The notes under the pieces are model-generated. The model was not told the DNA's origin and did no database searches. It saw only the letters and a program-made list of their open reading frames with translations. Made by a program: the position numbers and the translations under genes. Shown here in pieces: positions 1 through 5,500 of a DNA stretch of 12,162 nucleotides. The DNA comes from DATBLZ01 sp036555065 (lineage in GTDB: Bacteria; Pseudomonadota; Gammaproteobacteria; Steroidobacterales; Rariloculaceae): positions 1 through 12,162 of the forward strand of contig DATBLZ010000073.1 in assembly GCA_036555065.1 (NCBI GenBank), given 5' to 3'. The first letter of the stretch is position 1. Every line of letters begins with the position of its first letter.

Positions 1-44
1 ACGTTTACGTGCGGCTTCTTCCGCTCAAATTTTGCTTTGGTCAT
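1..44 (-). CDS. tuf: Elongation factor Tu, N-terminal fragment
   Basis: Only the first 14 codons and part of the fifteenth lie in the window; the gene continues beyond the left edge. The translation MTKAKFERKKPHVNV matches the highly conserved EF-Tu start (AKxKFERxKPHVNVGTIGH in most bacteria). EF-Tu is the GTPase that carries aminoacyl-tRNA to the ribosome in the cytoplasm. The ATG is fixed by this alignment and by an AGGAG ribosome binding site six bases upstream. It is the last visible gene of the Tyr-Gly-Thr tRNA operon, the order known for tufB in gammaproteobacteria. The 115-bp spacer to tRNA-Thr (45-159) holds no ORF; it is AT-rich near tRNA-Thr and GC-rich nearer tuf, and could contain a second tuf promoter, but I see no convincing -35/-10 pair there. 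Confidence 0.93.
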   Translation of the reverse strand, partial: MTKAKFERKKPHVN

Positions 45-50
45 GGAAAA

Positions 51-55
51 CTCCT
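51..55 (-). promoter_or_regulatory. Ribosome binding site of tuf
   Basis: On the minus strand the sequence reads AGGAG six bases before the ATG. It is one of only two strong Shine-Dalgarno sites in the window (the other precedes gloB), as expected for a very highly expressed gene. Confidence 0.8.
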
Positions 56-159
56 GCTTATACTTCTTACCCGCGCGGACCCGCGAGCCCCGGATTCGGC
101 TCTGCCTGCACGCTCTCTATTTAAATGAGTAACTAAACCAACTTTGGTCTGCACAACCA

Positions 160-234
<75 letters not shown>

Positions 235-275
235 AGGAAAAAAACCTAAACGTACTCCGTCGTTTGACCTGAAAA

Positions 276-349
<74 letters not shown>

Positions 350-363
350 CGTTCCACGCTGCT

Positions 364-394
364 CTACCCCCACCATTTTTGGTGGAGGGGGTAG
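364..394 (-). repeat. Inverted repeat spanning the 3' end of tRNA-Tyr
   Basis: On the minus strand the tRNA-Tyr end CCACCA is followed by AAAA and then TGGTGG, a perfect 6-bp stem with a 4-base loop. After a 3-base bulge the pairing continues with CTACCC against GGGTAG. The outer stem includes part of the tRNA T arm, so in the precursor this hairpin would compete with the mature acceptor and T-arm fold and would bury the CCA end. It is seen directly in the sequence; a role in 3' processing is inference. Confidence 0.6.
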
Positions 395-464
395 GATTCG
401 AACCTACGAAGGCATAGCCAGCAGATTTACAGTCTGCCCCCGTTGACCGCTTGGGTACCCCTCC
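380..464 (-). tRNA. tyrU: tRNA-Tyr (anticodon GTA)
   Basis: An 85-nt class II tRNA on the minus strand with the long variable arm expected of bacterial tRNA-Tyr. The acceptor is GGAGGGG with CCCCTCC, the anticodon arm contains GACTGTAAATC (anticodon GTA), the T arm is GTAGG-TTCGAAT-CCTAC, the discriminator is A and CCA is encoded. It is the first gene of the operon, starting about 11 nt downstream of the predicted transcription start. The 3' end is complementary to the bases just after it, giving a hairpin (see 364-394). No tRNA-Thr precedes it, unlike the thrU-tyrU-glyT-thrT set of E. coli. Confidence 0.97.
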
Positions 465-481
465 GCGGACATAAGCAGCGT

Positions 482-510
482 ATTGTGTGATCTGAGTCCG
501 GGAGTGTCAA
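482..510 (-). promoter_or_regulatory. Promoter of the tRNA-tuf operon
   Basis: On the minus strand a perfect -35 hexamer TTGACA (505-510) is followed after exactly 17 bases by CACAAT (482-487), a 4 of 6 match to the sigma70 -10 hexamer. Transcription would start near position 475, about 11 nt before the 5' end of tRNA-Tyr. This is the strongest promoter in the window and fits a stable-RNA and EF-Tu operon. Confidence 0.78.
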
Positions 511-734
511 CAACCGCGCCGTCTGGAGCAGGTTTCTGTGCTCCGTTTTTCGCGTCGAAAACCCGGCGCGCCGGTACTTACATAAGCCCTCGGCACTAGG
601 CAGATCTTCGCTCTCGCCGGGTGCCCGGGGCGCAGCCGCGTCCAAGGCTTTACCGCTCCGCCAATGAGTCCGCCGGGGGCCGCGCGCTCGCGCTCCGACA
701 CGTCGAGCACGTACTTGATTTTGCCGCGCACCAC
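507..734 (-). CDS. Doubtful small ORF upstream of the tRNA operon
   Basis: This 75-aa frame begins with GTG, with AGGA a few bases before it. The first 25 to 30 codons (MVRGKIKYVLDVSERERA...) use the same GC-ending codons as the real genes here. Later codons do not (CTA, AGG, AGT, ACA), and the frame ends inside the -35 box of the tRNA promoter. It could be a genuine small protein, the decayed start of a lost gene, or chance. I recognise no family. The stretch on the plus side of its start (735-788) is AT-richer and looks non-coding. Confidence 0.18.
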   Translation of the reverse strand: MVRGKIKYVLDVSERERAAPGGLIGGAVKPWTRLRPGHPARAKICLVPRAYVSTGAPGFRREKRSTETCSRRRGC

Positions 735-788
735 GGCATCCTGTGCAGAACCAACAATAACAGTCCTGCAATCAGAGGGCGTTGATCG
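511..788. other. Intergenic spacer between tRNA operon and pilZ gene
   Basis: About 280 bp separate the divergent tRNA operon promoter from the PilZ gene. Apart from the doubtful minus-strand frame at 507-734 it holds no convincing gene, tRNA or terminator. The 735-788 part is locally AT-rich (around CAACAATAACAG) and probably carries the promoter of the PilZ gene, but I cannot pick out a -35/-10 pair with confidence. Confidence 0.5.
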
Positions 789-1073
789 ATGGAGCGGCGG
801 CTACTCGAACGAAACAAGGTCTCGACTACGGTCTACCTGTCGGTCCCCGGCGGGCGCATGCAGCGCTGCAAGGCCAGAAACCTCTCGGCAATGGGCGTAT
901 TTCTCGAGATCAAGTCGTTGGGGCTGCCTGCAGGGACGGTCGTCAATCTCGTGTTCGCAGTGAACCTCGGCGATACCGTGCGCCTGCATCGGCGCAAAGC
1001 CGTCGTCACGCACGTCACGAACAACGGCGCGGGCCTCATGATGCAGGGCCGCTCGCACGTCCGCCCCGCCTAA
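789..1073 (+). CDS. Single-domain PilZ protein (c-di-GMP receptor)
   Basis: A 94-aa protein made of one PilZ domain. The two signature elements are present: an RxxxR motif at R4 and R8 (RLLER) and NxSxxG at N31-G36 (NLSAMG), the residues that wrap around cyclic di-GMP in PilZ proteins. The rest follows the short beta-barrel pattern, with the hydrophobic strands VVNLVFAV and KAVVTHV. Such stand-alone proteins bind c-di-GMP and act by protein contact, for example in type IV pilus, flagellar or exopolysaccharide control; the partner is not visible here. The start at 789 puts the RxxxR motif at the normal N-terminal place, with a weak AGAGGG about nine bases upstream. Its stop overlaps the stop of the convergent gloB. 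Confidence 0.85.
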   Translation: MERRLLERNKVSTTVYLSVPGGRMQRCKARNLSAMGVFLEIKSLGLPAGTVVNLVFAVNLGDTVRLHRRKAVVTHVTNNGAGLMMQGRSHVRPA

Positions 1074-1840
1074 AAAACGTCTTTGAGCGCGCGCGTGCGC
1101 GCAAACACCGTGACGTCGTCGCTCCGCTCGAGCCCGAGCGTGCGGCGCAATGCGGTACTCGTCGGGCGCAAGAACGGATTCGTGGCTCGCTCGAGGGCAA
1201 CCGTCGTCGGCACGGTCGCCAAACCCGCCGCACGTAGTCGCTCGACGTCGCGCATTCTCGCGGCGAGGTCTTGATTGTCGGGCTCGACGGTCAGCGCAAA
1301 GCGGCCGTTCGTTGCGGTGTACTCATGAGCGCAATAGAGACGCGTGTCCGCAGGCCAACGCAGGATTTTCTGTAGCGAGGACCACATCTCTCGCGGCGTG
1401 CCCTCGAAGAGGCGACCGCAGCCCATCGCGAACAGCGTGTCGCCGACGAACGCTACGCCGTCGGCCGGGAGGTAGTAGACGATGTGCCCGCGCGTATGCC
1501 CGGGAGTGTCGTAAACCTCCACTCGATGAGCCCCGAGCATGACGACATCGCCTTCACCGACGCGAACATCGATGCCCGGAATTCTCGCCGCATCGCTGCG
1601 CGGACCGACGATCGTGCAGCCCGTGCGACTCTTGAGCGCCCGATTGCCGCCCGCGTGATCAGCGTGATGATGCGTATTGAGAATGTGGGTCAGCCGCCAG
1701 CCCTTGCGCTCGAGCGCCTGCATGATCGCCGCAGCATCCGGCGTATCGACGCTCGCCGTGACGCCCGAGTCAGCGTCGTGGAGCAGAAACCCGTAGTTGT
1801 CCGAGAGACACGGGAACATTTCGATCTCTAACGTGCTCAT
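1070..1840 (-). CDS. gloB: Hydroxyacylglutathione hydrolase (glyoxalase II)
   Basis: A 256-aa metallo-beta-lactamase-fold enzyme that hydrolyses S-D-lactoylglutathione to D-lactate and glutathione, the second step of methylglyoxal detoxification in the cytosol. The two-metal site is complete: THxHxDH at residues 56-62 (H57, H59, D61, H62), H115 in TPGHT, D134 in GDTLF and H172 in AHEY. The C-terminal NPFLR motif near residue 220 belongs to the glutathione-binding helical domain, and the length is normal for GloB. The start at 1840 is supported by a strong AGGAGG seven bases upstream. It converges on the PilZ gene (4-bp overlap) and diverges from thrS. The glyoxalase I gene is not in the window. 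Confidence 0.95.
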   Translation of the reverse strand: MSTLEIEMFPCLSDNYGFLLHDADSGVTASVDTPDAAAIMQALERKGWRLTHILNTHHHADHAGGNRALKSRTGCTIVGPRSDAARIPGIDVRVGEGDVVMLGAHRVEVYDTPGHTRGHIVYYLPADGVAFVGDTLFAMGCGRLFEGTPREMWSSLQKILRWPADTRLYCAHEYTATNGRFALTVEPDNQDLAARMRDVERLRAAGLATVPTTVALERATNPFLRPTSTALRRTLGLERSDDVTVFARTRALKDVF

Positions 1841-1847
1841 CGGTGCG

Positions 1848-1853
1848 CCTCCT
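1848..1853 (-). promoter_or_regulatory. Ribosome binding site of gloB
   Basis: AGGAGG on the minus strand, seven bases before the ATG at 1838-1840. It decides this start codon over any internal ATG. Confidence 0.75.
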
Positions 1854-1890
1854 CGAGGCCAAGAGTAACAAGGCGTGGCGGCCCGCGGGA

Positions 1891-1992
1891 ACCTCGCGTC
1901 GAGGCTCTCCAGGGCCGTCGCGCGCAGGGACGCGCGCCCCGGAGCCTACAGGGATGTATTTACGGCGTCCCTGGAGAGCCTCGACGCGAGGT
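1891..1992. repeat. Palindromic intergenic element with 24-bp perfect arms
   Basis: The left arm (1891-1914, beginning ACCTCGCGTCGAGG) and the right arm (1969-1992, ending CCTCGACGCGAGGT) are exact reverse complements over 24 bp. They are separated by 54 bp that include a smaller GC-rich stem built from GCGCGC units (1920-1925 and 1932-1937). Outside the arms a looser match continues (CCCGCGGG on the left, GCCTGCGGG on the right). Transcribed from either side it would form a long hairpin between the divergent gloB and thrS genes. The loop sequence GGAGCCTACAGGGATGTATT resembles, from memory, short dispersed repeats seen between genes in gammaproteobacteria; I could not check this. No transposase is present, so it is either a non-autonomous repeat or a regulatory or terminator structure. 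Confidence 0.85.
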
Positions 1993-2020
1993 CGCCTGCG
2001 GGACGCCACACACCATAGCG

Positions 2021-2026
2021 TACAAT
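2021..2026 (+). promoter_or_regulatory. Candidate -10 box of thrS
   Basis: TACAAT is a 5 of 6 match to the -10 hexamer, 34 bases before the thrS ATG, giving a leader of about 28 nt. The region 17 bases further upstream (around 1998-2003, GCGGGA) is not a recognisable -35, and it lies just outside the right arm of the palindromic element. The leader looks too short for the tRNA-like operator known upstream of E. coli thrS. Confidence 0.4.
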
Positions 2027-2060
2027 TGCCCGCGCCCGACGCGAGCAAAAGACCCGAGCG

Positions 2061-3983
2061 ATGCCCACGATTACTCTGCCTGATGGCTCGAAGCGCGAAT
2101 TCGCCGGCGCCGTCGACGGTGCGCGCATCGCGGCGGGCATCGGTCCGCGCCTCGCGCAGGCGGCCGTGGCCGTACGCGTGAACGGCGTGCTCAAGGATCT
2201 CGCGGCGCCGATCGCCGCAGACGCGAGCATCGCGATCATCACGCGCGAATCGCCCGAAGGTGTGGAGATCCTCCGCCACGACGCGGCGCACGTCATGGCC
2301 GAAGCCGTCAAAGAGCTCTTCCCGGAGACTCAGGTGACGATCGGTCCGGCGATCGAGGACGGTTTTTACTACGATTTCGCGCGTCGAGAGGCGTTCACAC
2401 CCGAAGACCTCGTCCGCATCGAGGAGCGCATGCGCGAGATCGTCGATCGCGACGAGAAGGTCACGCGCGAAGAGTGGCAGCGCGACGCCGCGGTTCGTTT
2501 CTTCACGGAGCAGGGCGAGCACTACAAAGCCGAGATCATCGCGGGAATTCCGGCCGGCGAGCCGATCAGTCTTTACCGGCAAGGGAAGTTCATCGACCTC
2601 TGTCGCGGGCCGCACCTGCCTTCTACGGGAAGGCTCGGCAAAGCTTTCAAGGTCACGAAGCTCGCGGGCGCCTATTGGCGCGGCGACTCACGCAATGCCA
2701 TGTTGCAGCGGATCTACGGCACGGCTTGGCCCGACCAGAAGCAGCTCGATGCGTACCTCAAGCGTCTCGAGGAGGCCGAGCGCCGCGACCACCGCCGCCT
2801 CGGCCGCGAGATGGATCTCTTTCACTTCCAGGAAGAGGCCGTCGGCGCGGCGTTCTGGCACGCCAAGGGCTGGACACTTTTTCAATCGCTCGTCGGCTAC
2901 CTGCGACGCGAGCAGGAGGCCGCGGGCTATCGCGAGGTCAACACGCCCGAGCTCATGGACCGGTCGCTGTGGGAAAGGTCGGGTCATTGGGAATGGTTCG
3001 GCCAACACATGATGACGAGCCGCACGGAGGACGAGCGCGTGTTCGCGATCAAGCCCATGAACTGTCCGGGGCACGTGCAGATCTTCAAGAGCGACCTGCG
3101 CAGCTATCGCGAGCTGCCAGTGCGCCTCGCCGAGTTCGGCAAGGTGCACCGCTACGAACCTTCGGGCGCGTTGCACGGACTCATGCGTGTGCGCGCATTC
3201 ACCCAAGACGACGCCCACATTTTCTGCACGCCCGAGCAGATCACCTCCGAAACCGGTGCCGGCTGCAATCTGCTGCTCAAGATCTACCGTGACCTCGGGT
3301 TCGACGACGTCGTCATCAAGTTCGCGGACCGGCCGCCGAAGCGCGTCGGCGACGATGCGATTTGGGACCGCGCCGAAGCGGCGCTTTTGGCGGGAATGAA
3401 TGCCCTCGGTTTGCGTTACTCGCACAACAAGGGCGAGGGCGCGTTCTACGGCCCGAAGATCGAGTTCCACCTCCGCGACGCACTCGGCCGCGAATGGCAA
3501 TGCGGGACGTGGCAGGTCGATCTCAACCTCCCGGGCCGTCTCGGCGCCAGTTATATCGGCGAAGACGGCGCCAAGCACGTGCCCGTGCTGCTGCATCGCG
3601 CGATATTCGGCTCGCTCGAGCGTTTCATCGGCATTCTGCTCGAGCACTATGCCGGCGCTTTGCCGTTTTGGCTCGCGCCCGAGCAGATCGTCGTTGCGCC
3701 GATCACTTCAGAGATCGACGCCTATGCCGTCGCTGTCGCCGACAAGTTGAGCCGCGCGGGCCTGCGCACGCGGACCGACTTGCGCAATGAGAAGATCAAC
3801 TACAAGGTGCGCGAGCACAGCTTGGCCAAGATTCCCGTGATCATCGCCGTCGGCAAGCGCGAGTCGGCGGAGAACACGGTCTCGATTCGCCGCTTCGGGC
3901 GAACGGAGCAGGAAGTCGTGCCGCTCGAGGAAGCGGTCCGCCGTCTCGTCGGCGAAAACGAGCAGATCCGCGGGTCCGCGTAA
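2061..3983 (+). CDS. thrS: Threonyl-tRNA synthetase
   Basis: A 640-aa class II aminoacyl-tRNA synthetase that charges tRNA-Thr; the length is the same as the well-studied gammaproteobacterial enzymes within a few residues. Domains in order: N-terminal TGS domain (about 1-62); N2 editing domain with HxxxH at H73 and H77 plus C181 and H185, which removes mischarged serine; catalytic core (about 245-535) with zinc ligands C335, H386 and H512, motif 2 around R364 (VHRYEPSG) and motif 3 (HRAIFGSLERF); and an anticodon-binding domain (about 540-640). All key residues are intact. The ATG at 2061 gives the expected TGS start, though its Shine-Dalgarno is poor. The usual downstream partners infC, rpmI and rplT are absent; a FAH-family gene follows after 22 bp. 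Confidence 0.98.
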   Translation: MPTITLPDGSKREFAGAVDGARIAAGIGPRLAQAAVAVRVNGVLKDLAAPIAADASIAIITRESPEGVEILRHDAAHVMAEAVKELFPETQVTIGPAIEDGFYYDFARREAFTPEDLVRIEERMREIVDRDEKVTREEWQRDAAVRFFTEQGEHYKAEIIAGIPAGEPISLYRQGKFIDLCRGPHLPSTGRLGKAFKVTKLAGAYWRGDSRNAMLQRIYGTAWPDQKQLDAYLKRLEEAERRDHRRLGREMDLFHFQEEAVGAAFWHAKGWTLFQSLVGYLRREQEAAGYREVNTPELMDRSLWERSGHWEWFGQHMMTSRTEDERVFAIKPMNCPGHVQIFKSDLRSYRELPVRLAEFGKVHRYEPSGALHGLMRVRAFTQDDAHIFCTPEQITSETGAGCNLLLKIYRDLGFDDVVIKFADRPPKRVGDDAIWDRAEAALLAGMNALGLRYSHNKGEGAFYGPKIEFHLRDALGREWQCGTWQVDLNLPGRLGASYIGEDGAKHVPVLLHRAIFGSLERFIGILLEHYAGALPFWLAPEQIVVAPITSEIDAYAVAVADKLSRAGLRTRTDLRNEKINYKVREHSLAKIPVIIAVGKRESAENTVSIRRFGRTEQEVVPLEEAVRRLVGENEQIRGSA

Positions 3984-4005
3984 GCGGCCACGGGGAACAC
4001 GCCGC

Positions 4006-4863
4006 ATGCGCGTAGTCAGTTTCGAACGGGCCGGACGGCGGGGCATCGGGGTCGCGACTGACTCAGGCGTCATCGACGCGAGCCGCCATCTGGCGGGCCG
4101 CTTCGAGAATCTGCGCGAAGTCTTGCTGGCGAACGGCCTCGAGCAGCTGCGCTCGATCGCGAAGCTCACGGCCGACTTCACGGCCGACGCCGTCCACTAC
4201 CGGCCGTTGATCGACGATCCGGCGGCGAAGTTCCTTTGCGTCGGTATCAACTACATGCCGCACATCAAGGAAATGGGCCGCGAGCGCCCGGAATATCCGG
4301 TCATCTTCGTACGGTTCGCAGGGAGCCTCGTCGGTCACGGCGAGCCCATGATCAAGCCGCGCGTCTCGGAGCAATACGACTTCGAAGGCGAGCTCGCGGT
4401 CATCATCGGCAAACCTGCGCGCCACGTGCCACGGGCGCGCGCCTACGAGTATGTCGCGGGCTATAGCTGCTTCAACGACGGCAGCGTTCGCGACTACCAA
4501 CGGCACGGCCCGCAGTGGACACCGGGCAAGAACTTTCAGGCCAGCGGCGCCTTTGGCCCATGGCTCGTAACGGCCGACGAGTTGCCGAACGTCGCGCACG
4601 CGCGACTACGGACGCTGCTCAATGGCCAAGTCGTCCAAGACGAGAGCGTCGCGGAGCTCTGTTTCGACATCCCCGCGCTCATCGAATACTGCTCGACGTG
4701 GACGGAGCTCCTGCCGGGCGACGTCATCGCGACGGGCACGCCCGGCGGCGTCGGCGCCGGCCGCAAGCCGCCGCTCTGGATGAAGGCCGGCGACACGGTG
4801 ACCGTCGAGATTTCCGGCATCGGCACGCTGCGAAATCCGATCCGTGACGAGAATGCGGGCTAG
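4006..4863 (+). CDS. Fumarylacetoacetate hydrolase (FAH) family enzyme
   Basis: A 285-aa protein with the FAH C-terminal domain fold from about residue 75 onward. Visible motifs are VGINYxxH with H86, the metal ligands E127 and E129 in DFEGEL and D158 in FNDGS, K175 in the GKNF segment, and GTPGGVG at 244-250. The family binds Mg or Mn and acts on 2-oxo acids or acylpyruvates: acylpyruvase, oxaloacetate decarboxylase or tautomerase, 2-oxo-hept-3-ene-dioate hydratase, or fumarylpyruvate hydrolase. No catabolic neighbour narrows the substrate. The N-terminal 70 residues (MRVVSFERAG...) are the usual small lid domain. It starts 22 bp after thrS and overlaps the next gene, so it is probably co-transcribed with both. 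Function beyond the family is not assigned. Confidence 0.88.
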   Translation: MRVVSFERAGRRGIGVATDSGVIDASRHLAGRFENLREVLLANGLEQLRSIAKLTADFTADAVHYRPLIDDPAAKFLCVGINYMPHIKEMGRERPEYPVIFVRFAGSLVGHGEPMIKPRVSEQYDFEGELAVIIGKPARHVPRARAYEYVAGYSCFNDGSVRDYQRHGPQWTPGKNFQASGAFGPWLVTADELPNVAHARLRTLLNGQVVQDESVAELCFDIPALIEYCSTWTELLPGDVIATGTPGGVGAGRKPPLWMKAGDTVTVEISGIGTLRNPIRDENAG

Positions 4864-5452
4864 CGGGCTCGTCCTCGCGTTGTCGATCGCCGCAGGCCCG
4901 GCCGGACACGCGCAGCAGCAGGCGGACGCTCCGGATTTGGGCTGGATCGATCGCGAGCTCGTCGACGCCGGCGAGATCGTGCTCCAAACCGGCAAGGACG
5001 ACGATGCCGTCACCATCGACGCGGCGATGCGCGTTCGCGCGTCGCAGGATGCCATTCGCACGGTGCTGCGCGCGTGCGAGGTTGCGCCCGAGTACACGCC
5101 GAACATCGTCGCATGCCGACGCGTCGAATCGCTCAACGGCGGCGAGTCGGAAATGTTCGTCCAAACGGTGAAGCCCGCGTTCTTCGTGCCGCGCTTCGAG
5201 CACGTCTTTCGCCTCGACTACTTTCCCATGCGCATCGAGGTGCATCGCGTCAGCGGTCCGATCGCCGAGCTCGACGGCGCGTGGTGGTTCTTCGACGAAG
5301 CCGACGGCGCCGTGCTGGTCGTCTACTCGCTGCGCCTACGTCTCGGCTTGCCCGTACCGAAGTTTTTCGTACGGTCGTCCCTGCGCCGCGATGTGCCGGC
5401 CATTCTCGGCGCTGTCCGCATGCGTTCGGAGGCCCTTACCGGCCCATTGTGA
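4853..5452 (+). CDS. Exported SRPBCC/START-like domain protein
   Basis: A 199-aa protein with a probable N-terminal signal peptide: MRASGLVLALSIAAGPAGHA, with likely cleavage after GHA at residue 20. The mature part has the layout of the SRPBCC (polyketide cyclase/dehydrase, CoQ-binding, START-like) fold: a first strand DAVTIDAAMRV, a helix VLRACEVAPEYTP, repeated strands, and a long C-terminal helix ending RMRSEAL. This fold forms a hydrophobic ligand cavity, so a periplasmic lipid- or small-molecule-binding role is a reasonable inference. I chose the ATG at 4853 because it gives a compact signal peptide; a GTG at 4844 would add three residues (MTR). It overlaps the end of the FAH-family gene by 11 bp, suggesting translational coupling. 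The ligand is unknown. Confidence 0.72.
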   Translation: MRASGLVLALSIAAGPAGHAQQQADAPDLGWIDRELVDAGEIVLQTGKDDDAVTIDAAMRVRASQDAIRTVLRACEVAPEYTPNIVACRRVESLNGGESEMFVQTVKPAFFVPRFEHVFRLDYFPMRIEVHRVSGPIAELDGAWWFFDEADGAVLVVYSLRLRLGLPVPKFFVRSSLRRDVPAILGAVRMRSEALTGPL

Positions 5453-5470
5453 TTCCGGTCACTCAAGGCC

Positions 5471-5499
5471 GCGCCTGCATTTGCTACGTTTGCAGGCGC
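5471..5499 (+). promoter_or_regulatory. 9-bp inverted repeat ending one base before the kinase start
   Basis: GCGCCTGCA (5471-5479) and TGCAGGCGC (5491-5499) are exact reverse complements around an 11-base spacer, and the GTG start of the kinase gene follows at 5501. The only Shine-Dalgarno-like bases (CAGG) sit in the right arm. As RNA this would hide the ribosome binding site; as DNA it could be an operator for a dimeric regulator. No T run follows, so it is not a normal rho-independent terminator. The role is inference. Confidence 0.5.
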
Positions 5500-5500
5500 A

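Noticed and set aside
85..102. GAGCC/GGCTC hairpin upstream of tuf, considered as a terminator or attenuator
   Set aside because: The stem is only 5 bp with a 8-base loop and no T run in the direction of transcription.
1770..2615. 281-aa minus-strand frame spanning the gloB start, the palindromic element and the 5' part of thrS
   Set aside because: It crosses two well-supported genes and the palindrome in the wrong frame; no domain is visible.
2688..3647. 319-aa minus-strand frame inside thrS
   Set aside because: thrS is complete and certain here; the frame has shadow composition and no motif.
4844..4852. GTG start for the SRPBCC protein
   Set aside because: It adds only MTR in front of a good signal peptide and has no better ribosome binding site than the ATG at 4853.
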